DNA of 64,000 nucleotides from DASQMT01 sp963839615. Its GTDB lineage: Bacteria; Actinomycetota; Thermoleophilia; Solirubrobacterales; Solirubrobacteraceae. Location of the stretch: assembly GCA_963839615.1 (NCBI GenBank), contig CAWIVY010000007.1, positions 806,001 through 870,000 of the forward strand. Direction: 5' to 3'. The notes beneath the pieces were generated by a model. The model was not told the origin of the DNA, ran no database searches, and saw only the letters and a list, made by a program, of their open reading frames with translations. A program made the translations under genes and the position numbers. Of this stretch, positions 1 to 8,444 are shown one piece after another (the stretch's first letter is position 1; each line of letters begins with the position of its first letter).

Positions 1-659
1 GCCGTCTCGTAGGCGAGCGTCTTGGAGCCCTCCGCGTAGTACGGCCGCACGTTGACGTTCACGAACGCCCAGCCCTCGCGCTCGCCCGACACCTCGGTGC
101 AGAGCCGGTTGACCGCGTCGTAGTTGCCGCGCACCCCGATGATCTGCGCCCCGTAGGCGCCCGCGGCGAGGATCTTCTCCTGCTCGAGGTCGGCGGGGAT
201 GAAGACGTAGGCGGGCAGCCCGGCATAGGCCGCATGGGCCGCGACGGCGCCGGCGAGGTTGCCGGTGGAGGCGCATGCGACGGTGTCGAAACCCAGTTCG
301 ATCGCCCGCGCGAGCGCGATCGAGACGACGCGGTCCTTGAACGAGTGCGTCGGGTTGGCGGTCTCGTTCTTGATCCAGAGCTCACCGATCCCGAGCCGCT
401 CGGCCAGCCGGTCGGCGCGCACCAGCGGCGTCATGCCCGTCGGCAGCGACGTGCGCGGCACGCGCTCGAGCGGCAGGAAGTCGGCGTAGCGCCAGAGCGT
501 GCTGGGGCCTGCCTGGATACGCCGCCTGAGCTCGTCGGGGCTGGAGTCGAGCGCCCGGTAGGCGACCTCCAGCGGTCCGAAGCAGCGCTCGCAGACGTAG
601 CGCGCCTCGAGTGGATAGGCGGTGGAACACTCCTTGCACTTCAGGGCCTCGGCCGGCAT
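1..659 (-). CDS. thrC: Threonine synthase, 5' part (runs off window)
   Basis: PLP enzyme converting O-phosphohomoserine to threonine. The N-terminus carries a zinc-ribbon-like pair of cysteine pairs (CKEC near residue 8, CERC near residue 27), followed by the fold-II PLP region with NPTHSFKDR, whose lysine would hold the cofactor, and an ASTGN phosphate-binding loop. This matches the long actinobacterial ThrC form. The ATG at 659 follows a GGAGAGGA ribosome-binding site. About 219 codons are present and the C-terminal half lies outside the window. The leader carries a SAM-I riboswitch, so expression should respond to S-adenosylmethionine; an operon with methionine or homoserine genes beyond the edge is possible but cannot be seen. 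Confidence 0.9.
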   Translation of the reverse strand, partial: MPAEALKCKECSTAYPLEARYVCERCFGPLEVAYRALDSSPDELRRRIQAGPSTLWRYADFLPLERVPRTSLPTGMTPLVRADRLAERLGIGELWIKNETANPTHSFKDRVVSIALARAIELGFDTVACASTGNLAGAVAAHAAYAGLPAYVFIPADLEQEKILAAGAYGAQIIGVRGNYDAVNRLCTEVSGEREGWAFVNVNVRPYYAEGSKTLAYET

Positions 660-721
660 CTGTCGGTTTCCTCTCCGCCGGGGTGGTGCGGCGGGAGCGA
701 GCGCGAGGCGAAGCCCTTCAC

Positions 722-839
722 CGCATCTCCCAGGCTGTCTTCTTGGAGCCTGATGGAATTGCCACCGTTCCCGGGCGCTCGCGCGACCGGATGGTTGGCG
801 GGGTTTCACTGGGCCAATCCCTCCACCCCTCTTGATGCG
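722..839 (-). promoter_or_regulatory. SAM-I (S-box) riboswitch
   Basis: On the minus strand the segment begins with CGCATC and closes with GATGCG, forming P1. In order it shows the S-box core: AAGAGGGGTGGAGGGA, TTGGCCC, TGAAACCCCGCCAACC, a variable P3 hairpin, then GGTGGCAATTCC and a final P4 hairpin ending in GGGAGATGCG. These are the conserved blocks of SAM-I aptamers in the right order and spacing. Between the aptamer and the start codon lies a CCGCC/GGCGG hairpin directly before the Shine-Dalgarno sequence, which suggests translational control. Confidence 0.93.
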
Positions 840-858
840 TACTGCTATGTGCCGAAGA

Positions 859-887
859 ACGGTAGCGGACGTCGCGGCGTTCCTCAA
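859..887 (-). promoter_or_regulatory. Promoter of the riboswitch-thrC transcript
   Basis: On the minus strand a TTGAGG -35 box (882-887) is separated by exactly 17 nt from a TACCGT -10 box (859-864), which fits the TAnnnT pattern. Transcription would begin near 852, about 13 nt before the aptamer P1 helix. Position and spacing agree with the riboswitch boundary. Confidence 0.55.
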
Positions 888-980
888 TCCGGTTATCGGC
901 CCGCGGGGCGGAATTCCGCAGTCGGCGTAGAATTGACACCCTGATGCTGCTCCCGACCGACGACCCGTTCAGTCTCGGCC

Positions 981-1979
981 ATGCCGAGCCTGCCCAAGAG
1001 CCCGTTCGGCCGGCGCGCGGCCCGCGCACGCGGCGCTGACGCGCGCGCGCCCGAGCGCGAGGCCCCGCGCGTCGAGATCGTCGAAGCCCCGGGCCTTCGC
1101 TGGATCAACATCGAGCGCCCGCGCCAGATCGACCGCGCCTGGCTCGAGGAGCGCTTCGACTTCCACCCGCTCGACTACGAGGACGTCTTCTCGCGCAACC
1201 AGCGCCCGAAGGTCGACGAGTACGACGACTACCTCTTCTGCGTGCTGCACTTCCCCCGCTACGACAAGGCCGTCGCGCGGCTGAACGCGGCCGAGCTCGA
1301 CCTCTTCGTCGGTCCCGACTTCCTGATCACGCTGCCGAACGAGCCGCTGCAGCCGGTCGAGTACCTGTTCGAGCGCTGCCGCACGAACGAGGAGCTGCGC
1401 GACTCGCTGTTCTCCAAGGGCCCCGGCTACCTGCTCTACAAGATCGTCGACGACTGCGTCGACGCCTCGTTCCCGATGCTGCGCAAGATCGGCCTGAAGC
1501 TCGAGCGCATCGAGGAGGACATCTTCAAGGGCCGCGAGGACGAGATCGTGCGCGACATCTCCAACGCGAAGCAGGAGATCATCAACTTCCGCAAGGTGAT
1601 CCGGCCGCAGCGCGCCGCGTTCAGCGACCTCGAGCGCAACAAGCAGCGCTACATCGCCGACGACCTCGACATCTACTTCGACGACATCGTCGACGCATCC
1701 GAGCGGATCTGGGACATGCTCGAGAACTTCAAGGAGGTCGTCGAGGCGCTCGAGTCCACGAACGAGTCCGCGATCGCGCACCGCTCCAACGAGGTCTTCC
1801 GGGTGCTGACCGCGTTCTCGGTGATCTTCCTCCCGCTGACGCTGATCGCATCGGTCTGGGGCATGAACGTGCACGTCCCCGGTGAGAGCGACGCGACCGC
1901 GTTCTACGTCGTGCTCGGCTTCCTCGTCCTCGTGCTCGGGGTTCTCGTCGCCTTGTTCCGGCGCCGCGGCTGGCTGTAA
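981..1979 (+). CDS. corA: CorA family magnesium/cobalt transporter
   Basis: 332-residue divalent-cation channel of the inner membrane. The large N-terminal cytoplasmic domain (to about residue 270) is charged and helical. The diagnostic GMN motif sits at residues 294-296, between the two C-terminal transmembrane helices (about 275-293 and 305-325), and the tail ends in basic residues as usual for CorA. Length is typical. The first 25 residues are rich in Arg and may be variable. The gene stands alone, divergent from the thrC leader. A TTGACA hexamer lies at 933-938 but no convincing -10 follows it. Confidence 0.93.
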   Translation: MPSLPKSPFGRRAARARGADARAPEREAPRVEIVEAPGLRWINIERPRQIDRAWLEERFDFHPLDYEDVFSRNQRPKVDEYDDYLFCVLHFPRYDKAVARLNAAELDLFVGPDFLITLPNEPLQPVEYLFERCRTNEELRDSLFSKGPGYLLYKIVDDCVDASFPMLRKIGLKLERIEEDIFKGREDEIVRDISNAKQEIINFRKVIRPQRAAFSDLERNKQRYIADDLDIYFDDIVDASERIWDMLENFKEVVEALESTNESAIAHRSNEVFRVLTAFSVIFLPLTLIASVWGMNVHVPGESDATAFYVVLGFLVLVLGVLVALFRRRGWL

Positions 1980-2140
1980 TACGTCCGGCTAGCGTCCGTT
2001 CACACCCCGTTCCGGTGGTATGCTGAAAGCTCTCCCTGAGGGCTGCTGCGTGCGCATCGACCCTCGTGTTAATGCGGTTACTCCTCCGCCGTGCCGTTCT
2101 CGGACGCGTCGGCTGGACCGCCCCGGAAAGGACCGCGCAA

Positions 2141-2383
2141 ATGACGGCACCACGAGCTGATTCTGCCGCTCTCAACGTTCAACCGCGACAGCGGCGGCTC
2201 GTCTACGAGCGGCTCGCGATGGTGCCCGACGGCCGCTCGGTGAAGGATCTCCTGCAGGAGGTCGACATCCCGGAGCCCGACCTCCGCGAGACGCTGCGCA
2301 AGCTCGACGCCGCCGGGCTCGCCCAGCGCATCAAGGGGACGTGGCGGGCGGTCGAGCTCGAGGACGGGCCCGCCCAGCCCTGA
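2141..2383 (+). CDS. Small winged-helix-like protein, function unknown
   Basis: 80-residue acidic/basic mixed protein. The ATG at 2141 is preferred over an upstream ATG in the same frame because GGAAAGGA lies 9 nt before it. Residues about 20-70 (ERLAMVPDGRSVKDLL then an LRKLDAAGLAQRIKGTWR stretch) resemble the helix-turn-helix plus wing of small MarR/ArsR-like or replication-type winged helices. It could be a DNA-binding regulator without an effector domain. It ends directly against the convergent methyltransferase gene (stop at 2384). Confidence 0.6.
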   Translation: MTAPRADSAALNVQPRQRRLVYERLAMVPDGRSVKDLLQEVDIPEPDLRETLRKLDAAGLAQRIKGTWRAVELEDGPAQP

Positions 2384-2986
2384 TCAGGGGCGCAGGGCCC
2401 GCCGGATCCTGCGCGGGATCCGGCGCGCGACCCGCGCGCGGGTGCCCGGCCGGCGCGGCTTCCAGCCGTGGCCGATGATCCGCGGCGGCGTCATCATCGC
2501 CCGCACCCGGACGCGCTCCATGCCGTCGAAGAACACCTCGCGCACGGCCTGCTCGCTGAACCGGAAGTAGTCGAACTTGTAGTGGACCCGGTAGGTCAGG
2601 GTCGAGCGGCCCTGGTCGTTCTCGGGGTCCGACACGTACCCGGGCACGCCGATCACGAGCAGCCCGCCCGGACGCGTCACGCGCTTCATCTCGGCGACCG
2701 AGAGCCAGAAGCGCTTGTCGTGCTCCAGCGTCGAGCAGCAGACGACGAGGTCGAACGAGTCGGCCTTGAACTCGCTCATGTGGTTCGCGTTGCCCGTGAC
2801 CGCGGTGATCTCGGCGTCGCTGGGGAGCTCGACGAGGTTGAGGCAGTAGCGCTCGGCGCCCGCCAGCTCCGGGAAGCGCAGGAGCGAGTCGTCGCCCATC
2901 AGCCCGCCGACCTCGAGCGCGCGATCGGGCCGGATCCCGCTGTTGCGGATGATGGTCCCGAACCGCTTCTTGACCCTTGGGCTCAA
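2384..2986 (-). CDS. SAM-dependent methyltransferase, class I
   Basis: 200-residue protein of the Methyltransf_11 type. The SAM-binding motif I is seen as ALEVGG (residues 23-28), an acidic residue ends the second strand region, and the post-motif DSFDLVVCCSTLEH with a following RVTRPGGLLVIGVPG is typical of small-molecule methyltransferases that act after glycan or lipid synthesis. The C-terminal 25 residues are strongly basic (many Arg), perhaps membrane- or nucleic-acid-contacting. No substrate can be inferred from the neighbours. Confidence 0.75.
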   Translation of the reverse strand: MSPRVKKRFGTIIRNSGIRPDRALEVGGLMGDDSLLRFPELAGAERYCLNLVELPSDAEITAVTGNANHMSEFKADSFDLVVCCSTLEHDKRFWLSVAEMKRVTRPGGLLVIGVPGYVSDPENDQGRSTLTYRVHYKFDYFRFSEQAVREVFFDGMERVRVRAMMTPPRIIGHGWKPRRPGTRARVARRIPRRIRRALRP

Positions 2987-2993
2987 GCCGTCG

Positions 2994-3365
2994 CTATCCG
3001 CGCGCAGGGATCTGCTGCACGGCCCAGCCGTTCCCGTCCGGATCGGAGAAGAAGACGAACGAGCCCCAGGGGAAGTCCTGCACGTCGCTGACGTCCACGC
3101 CGCGCTCGACGAGCTCGGCCCGCGCGGCGTGGATGTCCGGGACGACCAGCTGCATCCCCTGGACCGAGCCCGGCGCGGCCTGGGTGACCCCCTTGCCGAG
3201 CGCGATCGAGCAGCCCGAGCCGGGAGGCGTCAGCTGGACGAAGCGGACCTCGTCGCTGACCGTGTGGTCATGGTCGGCCGTGAAGCCGGCCTGCTCGGAG
3301 TAGAACGCCTTCGCGCGGTCGACGTCCGAGACGGGGATCGCGACGAGCTCGAGCTTCCAGTCCAT
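2994..3365 (-). CDS. VOC (glyoxalase/bleomycin-resistance) superfamily protein
   Basis: 123-residue single-domain vicinal-oxygen-chelate protein. It starts with the first beta-alpha-beta unit (LELVAIPVSDVDRAKAFY) and ends with the second (GSFVFFSDPDGNGWAVQQ), the usual paired motifs of the family. The start at 3365 is preferred over longer in-frame options because GGAAG lies just upstream and the extra N-terminus would be low-complexity. The final metal-ligand position is Gln in VQQ rather than the common Glu, so enzymatic activity is uncertain. Only 7 nt separate it from the downstream methyltransferase, so the two may be co-transcribed. Confidence 0.8.
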   Translation of the reverse strand: MDWKLELVAIPVSDVDRAKAFYSEQAGFTADHDHTVSDEVRFVQLTPPGSGCSIALGKGVTQAAPGSVQGMQLVVPDIHAARAELVERGVDVSDVQDFPWGSFVFFSDPDGNGWAVQQIPARG

Positions 3366-3417
3366 CTCTTCCTTCCGGTTCGCGTCTGCCGGGCGCGGAG
3401 GGTATCGACGCGCCGCC

Positions 3418-3795
3418 TCACGCGGCGGCGTGGGTGCGCGCGCGGCCGCCATGGCCCGTGTACTCGCCGCGGCGGAGCAGCATCGCCACGAGCATCGCGG
3501 GGAACATCGCGACGTGCTGGATCGTGAGCAGCGTGTCGGAGTCCTCGACGAGCCCGCGCCAGAGCAGCGCGATCGCGGCGAAGCTGGGCACGAACATCGC
3601 TGCGGTCATCTCCCACGCAGGCGCCCAGCCGTGCCCGCGATGGCGCATCCAGGCGACCATCGGAGCGCTCATCGTCGCCGCCATGGCGAGCAGCAGGAGC
3701 GCGGGCGCGTCGGTTTGCCAGTCCGATACCTCGATACCCCCGAGGCCGAGCAGCACGGCGCCCGCCCCGCCCAGGACGAACATGCCGAGGAACAT
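3418..3795 (-). CDS. Small four-helix membrane protein
   Basis: 125-residue hydrophobic protein with four predicted transmembrane segments at about residues 2-20, 30-50, 63-82 and 88-107, and a short basic tail. The open frame continues upstream of the ATG at 3795 and reads HYVDA directly before it, but no ATG, GTG or TTG is found there, so 3795 is kept. The family is not recognised and there are no catalytic motifs. It is followed 52 nt later by the VOC gene on the same strand. Confidence 0.55.
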   Translation of the reverse strand: MFLGMFVLGGAGAVLLGLGGIEVSDWQTDAPALLLLAMAATMSAPMVAWMRHRGHGWAPAWEMTAAMFVPSFAAIALLWRGLVEDSDTLLTIQHVAMFPAMLVAMLLRRGEYTGHGGRARTHAAA

Positions 3796-3939
3796 CGCGT
3801 CGACGTAGTGGCGGATGAAGTTGATTGTGGATGAGGTGTGTGCAGTAAGGCGCTCGTGCGGGGACGTAAGTGGGTGTCCCGCGCAGGTCGCTCCGTTCTC
3901 CCGATGTGAGGCCGCGCGTCGTAGGCCAGCATTCGATCC

Positions 3940-4380
3940 ATGCTGATGACTGGTTCAGGCTGGATCGATGCGGAGAGCGCGTTCACGCGTGCGGCCCGCG
4001 CGCGCCGGCTCGCCGCGATGGCGTCCGTGCTGCGACGCGATCCGCCCGCGCGCCGGCGTCTCGCCGTGTACGACGGGCGCAGCTCGCGCGGCTGCGTGGG
4101 GCTCGGCGAACGGGGGATCCGCGAGATCCCGCTGGAGGACATCCGCGCCACGCTCGAGCCCGAGCGGGCCGCGCAGTTCGACCGCTGCTTCCGACCGGCC
4201 GCGGCGGCGCGTGCGCGCTGGCAGCGCCTGTGGCTCGCCGCTCACCGGGGCGCGCCGCTGCCGCCGATCTCGGTCGTCCGGACGGGCGACGGCTACGCCG
4301 TCAGCGACGGCCATCACCGGGTCTCGGTGGCGCGTGCGCGTGGCGCGCTGACGATCGACGCGGTCGTCGAAGCGAGCTAG
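3940..4380 (+). CDS. ParB/sulfiredoxin-fold-like protein
   Basis: 146-residue protein. The C-terminal half has a strand-loop-helix with DGHHRVSVARA (residues 123-133), the hallmark of ParB-N/Srx-like nuclease domains (DGHHR/DGNHR loop). The N-terminal half is Arg-rich and helical. It lacks a ParB helix-turn-helix domain, so a chromosome-partition role is unlikely; similar stand-alone proteins are uncharacterised. A second ATG at 3946 is an alternative start. The stop overlaps the stop of the convergent amine oxidase gene by a few bases. Confidence 0.65.
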   Translation: MLMTGSGWIDAESAFTRAARARRLAAMASVLRRDPPARRRLAVYDGRSSRGCVGLGERGIREIPLEDIRATLEPERAAQFDRCFRPAAAARARWQRLWLAAHRGAPLPPISVVRTGDGYAVSDGHHRVSVARARGALTIDAVVEAS

Positions 4381-5696
4381 GCCGCCGCCGAGATCCCCAG
4401 CGCGGCCGTGGCCGCGGCGCGCCCGGTGCGGACGGCTCCCTCCATGTAGCCCGCGACCCAGTGGTCGGAGCCGCAGACGTAGAACGGCGGCTCGTGCGTT
4501 CCGTGCAGCGGGCCGACGGCCATCAGGTCTCCCGGCGTCCACTGGGCGACGTAGCCCTGGGTCAGCGGGTCGATGCCCCAGGCGCGCTCGAGCAGCGCGT
4601 CGGGCGTGCGCGCCGGCTCCCCGTAGAGGCGCGCCAGCGTCTCGAGCACCTCGGCGCGGCGGCGCTCCGGCGGCGCGGCCAGGAAGTGCGCCAGGCGCTC
4701 GGGGGCGACGAGCATCGAGAGCGTGTCGGGCCCCTGCGGCCAGGTCGATGACACGAGCCCCTCGCCATCGCTCAGGCCGCTGGCGCCCGCGGCGCGCCAG
4801 ACCGGCTCCGGGTAGGACGCGACGAGCTTCGCGGCGAGCGCCTGGCGCTGCCGGTGCAGGCTGGCAAGGCGGGCATCCGACACGCCGCTGATCGCGACAT
4901 CGCGCAGCGGTCCCACGGGCAGCGCGCAGACCACCGCCTCGGCGCGCAGCTCCTCCCCGCCGGCGAGCGTCACGCGGCAGCCGCCGTGCTCCACGTGCAG
5001 CGCGGACACCTGCGCGCCGAGACGCAGCCGCGCGCCCAGCCCGTCGGCCATCCGCAACGCGAGCGCGGCGCTCCCCGCACGCAGCCGCAGCCCCTCCCAG
5101 CGCTCGTAGCCGTAGATCTCCTCGGCGCCGGCCACGCTGACCATGCGCAGCTGGCCGAGCAGCGAGAGCCGCTCGGTCGAGCCGCCCGCCAGCGCGAGCG
5201 CGCCGAGCTCGTGGAGCCGCAGCACCGCCGGGCGCGCGCCCTCGCGCCGCATCCAGCCGGCGAACGAGATGGCATCCAGCGCGGCGGCATCCGGATGGCG
5301 CCAGGGATCCGCCGAGTCGACGGTCGCGGCGAGCGCCACGCACGCGGCCTCGATCCGCTCGGCGTCCGCGATGTCGGCGGCGGTGAAGAACGGCGGCCAT
5401 TCGCCCTGGCCGGCGCCCTCGGCGACGTCCCAGCTCATCGCGCCCTGCTCGGCGACGTAGCTCGGCTCGAGCTCGAGGCCCAGCTCCGCGGCCAGGCCGA
5501 GGTAGGCGGTGTGGAAGGAGCCGACGACCTCACCGCCCATCTGGACCGCCCGGCCGTCGTCGAGCACGGCCTGCTCGACCCGTCCGCCGGGCCGGTCGCG
5601 CGCCTCGAGCAGCTCGACGTCGGCGCCGGCGGCCGCCAGGTCGCGCGCCGCCGCCAGCCCGGCCAGGCCGCCGCCGAGGACGAGCACGTCGCGCAT
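4377..5696 (-). CDS. FAD-dependent amine oxidase
   Basis: 439-residue flavin oxidoreductase. The N-terminus is a Rossmann FAD-binding motif (VLGGGLAGLAAARDL, residues 5-19) with the acidic residue of ELLEARDRPGGR binding the ribose, followed by GGRVE. Near the C-terminus lies GSDHWVAGYMEGAVRTGR, the conserved second flavin-contacting block of monoamine/polyamine oxidases. It is the last gene of the seven-gene operon and overlaps the ABC ATPase gene by 4 nt. The setting suggests it oxidises the transported amine or a demethylated product, giving aldehyde, ammonia/amine and H2O2. Substrate unknown. Confidence 0.85.
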   Translation of the reverse strand: MRDVLVLGGGLAGLAAARDLAAAGADVELLEARDRPGGRVEQAVLDDGRAVQMGGEVVGSFHTAYLGLAAELGLELEPSYVAEQGAMSWDVAEGAGQGEWPPFFTAADIADAERIEAACVALAATVDSADPWRHPDAAALDAISFAGWMRREGARPAVLRLHELGALALAGGSTERLSLLGQLRMVSVAGAEEIYGYERWEGLRLRAGSAALALRMADGLGARLRLGAQVSALHVEHGGCRVTLAGGEELRAEAVVCALPVGPLRDVAISGVSDARLASLHRQRQALAAKLVASYPEPVWRAAGASGLSDGEGLVSSTWPQGPDTLSMLVAPERLAHFLAAPPERRRAEVLETLARLYGEPARTPDALLERAWGIDPLTQGYVAQWTPGDLMAVGPLHGTHEPPFYVCGSDHWVAGYMEGAVRTGRAAATAALGISAAA

Positions 5697-6793
5697 CAGC
5701 GCAGCACCTGGCCGTGCTCGGGGTGCCAGCCGACGCGCACGCGGTCGCCCAGCTCCCAGCGGTCGTCCGAGCGGGCGCGCGCCGTGTTCTGCTCGAGCGC
5801 GACGAGCCGGGCGCCGGGTGCCAGCTCGACGATCAGCTGCGTCGCGGTACCCATGTAGACGCGCTCGGCGATCGTGCCCTCGACCGTCGCCATGCCGTCC
5901 TCGAGCTCGTCGACGAGCAGCTTCTCCGGCCGCACCGAGAGCTGCACCTCGGCGCCGTCGGGCACGCCGTCGGGAATCGGCGCGCGCACGAGCGCGCCGG
6001 TCGAGAGCCGCACGCCGTCGCCCTCGACCGTCGCCGGCAGCAGGTTCGAGATTCCGATGAACCCCGCCACGAACGCCTTCAACGGGCGCTCGTAGACGTC
6101 CTCGGGCTCCCCGAGCTGCTCGACGACGCCGTCGCTCATGACCGCGATCCGGTCGGACATCGCGAGCGCCTCCTCCTGGTCGTGCGTCACGTACACGAAC
6201 GTGATGCCGACCTCGCGCTGGATCCGCTTGAGCTCGACCTGCATCTGCTTGCGCAGCTTCAGGTCCAGCGCTCCCAGCGGCTCGTCGAGCAGCAGGACGG
6301 ACGGGCGGTTGACGAGCGCGCGAGCGAGCGCGACGCGCTGGCGCTGGCCGCCGGAGAGCTCGCCCGGCCGGGCGGTCGCGCGCTGGTCGAGCGCGACCAG
6401 CTCGAGCGCCTCCGACACGCGCTGCTCGATCTCCGGCTTGGCGACCTTGCGCCTGCGCAGCCCGAAGGCGACGTTCTCGCGCACGTCGAGATGCTCGAAC
6501 AGCGCGTAGGACTGGAACACCGTGTTGACGTGGCGGCGATACGGCGGGACCTTGGCGACGTCCTCGCCGTCGAGGCGGATCGCGCCCGCGGACGGCTGCT
6601 CGAAGCCCGCGATCAGCCGCAGCGTGGTCGTCTTGCCGCAGCCCGACGGGCCCAGCAGCGAGAAGAACTCGCCGCGCGCGACCTGCAGCGTCATCTCGTC
6701 GACGGCGGTGAAGCCGCCGAAGCGCTTCGTCACGCCCTCGAGCTCGACCGCCCAGTCGCCTGTGCCCGCGGACGGGGCCCGTTCGGTGGTCAT
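5696..6793 (-). CDS. potA: Spermidine/putrescine-type ABC transporter ATPase
   Basis: 365-residue ATP-binding subunit of a PotABCD-class importer. Walker A GPSGCGKTTT lies at residues 48-57, the signature is LSGGQRQRVALARAL, Walker B is LLLDEPLGALD, and the H-loop is YVTHDQEEA. The C-terminal 110 residues form the TOBE substrate/regulatory domain typical of PotA, MalK and UgpC. The ATG at 6793 is chosen because it begins the conserved domain and overlaps the upstream permease stop by 4 nt. Its own stop overlaps the amine oxidase start (ATGA). Confidence 0.92.
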   Translation of the reverse strand: MTTERAPSAGTGDWAVELEGVTKRFGGFTAVDEMTLQVARGEFFSLLGPSGCGKTTTLRLIAGFEQPSAGAIRLDGEDVAKVPPYRRHVNTVFQSYALFEHLDVRENVAFGLRRRKVAKPEIEQRVSEALELVALDQRATARPGELSGGQRQRVALARALVNRPSVLLLDEPLGALDLKLRKQMQVELKRIQREVGITFVYVTHDQEEALAMSDRIAVMSDGVVEQLGEPEDVYERPLKAFVAGFIGISNLLPATVEGDGVRLSTGALVRAPIPDGVPDGAEVQLSVRPEKLLVDELEDGMATVEGTIAERVYMGTATQLIVELAPGARLVALEQNTARARSDDRWELGDRVRVGWHPEHGQVLR

Positions 6794-7620
6794 TGCGTCG
6801 TGCTCCCGGTGAGCACGGCCAGGCCGCTCTCGCGCCGCCCGAGCAGGCGCGGCAGCACCACGGCCAGCACGATGAAGCCGAGCGATACGAGCAGCATCAG
6901 CGTCCCGACGGCGTTGATCGTCGGCGAGATGCCGAAGCGCAGCGCGGAGTAGATCCGCACCGGCAGCGGCTGGGGCGTCTCGCCAGTCGTGAAGAAGGAG
7001 AGCACGAAGTCGTCGAACGAGAGCGCGAACACGATCATCGCCGCGGCCAGCACGGCCGGCCACAGCGCCGGCAGCGTCACCAGCCGCACCGCCTGCCACG
7101 GGGTCGCGCCGAGGTCGAGCGCCGCCTCCTCGAGCTCCGGCCCGATCGAGGCGAGCCGCCCGCGCACGACGATCGTCACGTAGGAGATCGAGAACGTGAT
7201 GTGCGCGAGGATCACGGTCGTCAGCGACAGTGCGACGCCGAGCTGCGCGAACAGCACGAACGCCGAGACGCCCGCGACGATCTCCGGCGTGACGAGCGGG
7301 ATCAGCAGCAACAGCGAGGTCGTCCGCGCCGTCCGCGTGTGCGAGCGCATCGTGCCGAGCGCGAGCCCGGTGCCCAGCGCCGTCGCGACCACGGTCGTGA
7401 TCGCGGCGATCTCGATCGACGCGAACAGGGACGCGCGCAGCGACTCGTCCTGCCAGAAGTCCTCGTACCAGCGCAGCGAGAGACCGTCGAGCACCTGCAA
7501 AGACTTCGCGCCGTTGAACGAGAACAGGACGACGACGGCGATCGGCGCGAACAGGAACACGTAGACGAGCGCCGTGATCGCGACGAGGAAGCGCGGCCGG
7601 TCGAATCCGCGCGCGCTCAT
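6790..7620 (-). CDS. potC: ABC transporter permease, PotC-like
   Basis: 276-residue inner-membrane permease with six predicted helices and the binding-protein-dependent transport signature EEAALDLGATPWQAVRLVTLP in the cytoplasmic loop. The sequence SFDDFVLSFFTTG near residue 210 is characteristic of PotC/YdcV-type permeases for polyamines and related cations. The ATG at 7620 overlaps the stop of the preceding permease gene by 4 nt, and the stop overlaps the start of the ATPase gene. Confidence 0.9.
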   Translation of the reverse strand: MSARGFDRPRFLVAITALVYVFLFAPIAVVVLFSFNGAKSLQVLDGLSLRWYEDFWQDESLRASLFASIEIAAITTVVATALGTGLALGTMRSHTRTARTTSLLLLIPLVTPEIVAGVSAFVLFAQLGVALSLTTVILAHITFSISYVTIVVRGRLASIGPELEEAALDLGATPWQAVRLVTLPALWPAVLAAAMIVFALSFDDFVLSFFTTGETPQPLPVRIYSALRFGISPTINAVGTLMLLVSLGFIVLAVVLPRLLGRRESGLAVLTGSTTQ

Positions 7621-8444
7621 GCGAGCGCCTCGCGCCGCGTCTCGGAGCCGCGCAGGTAGAAGACCATGAAGATCATCAGGAACGCCATCAGCACGACGGT
7701 CAGCGCCGAGCCGAAGGGCCAGTTGTCGGCGCTGTAGAACTGCTGCTGGATCAGGTTCCCGATCATGTAGGTGTCCGGGCCGCCGAGCAGCTGCGCGGAG
7801 ATGAAGTCGCCGACCGCGGGGAGGAACACGAGCACGGTCCCGGCCAGCACGCCGGGCAGCGTCTGCGGCCACGTGACGTGCCGGAAGGTCTGCCGCGGCG
7901 AGCCGTAGAGGTCCTTGCCCGCCTCGATCAGCGCCGGGTCCATGCGCTCCAGCGACGCGTAGATCGGCAGGATCATGTAGCCGAGATAGCCGTAGACGAG
8001 CCCGCCGATCACCGCCCACGGTGTGTTGAGGAAGCCGATCTGCTCGCCGGCCAGGCGGTTGACGAGGCCCTCGTCGGCGAGCAGCGCGACCCAGGCGTAC
8101 GTGCGCACGAGGTAGTTCGCGAGGAACGGCGCCAGCACGGCCGCGATCAGCGCGTTCTTGTAGCGCCCGCCGTAGCGCGCGATGCAGTAGGCGACCGGAT
8201 AGCCGATGAGCAGGCAGATCGCGGCCGTCGCCGCGGCGTAGCCGACCGAGCGCAGCAGCACCGGCGCGAACAGCGGGTCGAGCGCGTCGGCGTAGTTGCC
8301 CGGGTTGAACCCGTAGAGCACCCCTCCCAGCTCGGTCGGCTGCCCGAGCGAGATCGCGATCGTGATCCCCAGCGGGACCGCGAAGAAGAGGATCAGCCAC
8401 AGCGCTCCCGGCACCAGGAACCGGCGCCAGAAGGCGCCTGTCAC
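7617..8444 (-). CDS. potB: ABC transporter permease, PotB-like
   Basis: 275-residue permease with six predicted membrane helices and the cytoplasmic coupling loop containing IEAGKDLYGSPRQTFRHVTWP. The PAVGDFISAQLLGG stretch is typical of PotB-class permeases. The start is GTG at 8444, inside a GTGA overlap with the stop of the upstream binding-protein gene; the long upstream extension of the open frame is out-of-frame reading of that gene. Together with PotC it would form the membrane channel. Confidence 0.9.
   Translation of the reverse strand: MTGAFWRRFLVPGALWLILFFAVPLGITIAISLGQPTELGGVLYGFNPGNYADALDPLFAPVLLRSVGYAAATAAICLLIGYPVAYCIARYGGRYKNALIAAVLAPFLANYLVRTYAWVALLADEGLVNRLAGEQIGFLNTPWAVIGGLVYGYLGYMILPIYASLERMDPALIEAGKDLYGSPRQTFRHVTWPQTLPGVLAGTVLVFLPAVGDFISAQLLGGPDTYMIGNLIQQQFYSADNWPFGSALTVVLMAFLMIFMVFYLRGSETRREALA

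Noticed and set aside
933..961. Promoter for corA with the TTGACA at 933-938
   Set aside because: No acceptable -10 hexamer lies 16-19 nt downstream.
1980..2140. Structured leader or small RNA before the winged-helix-like gene
   Set aside because: A TTCACA/TATGCT pair is spaced only about 14 nt and no clear hairpin or known RNA motif could be found.
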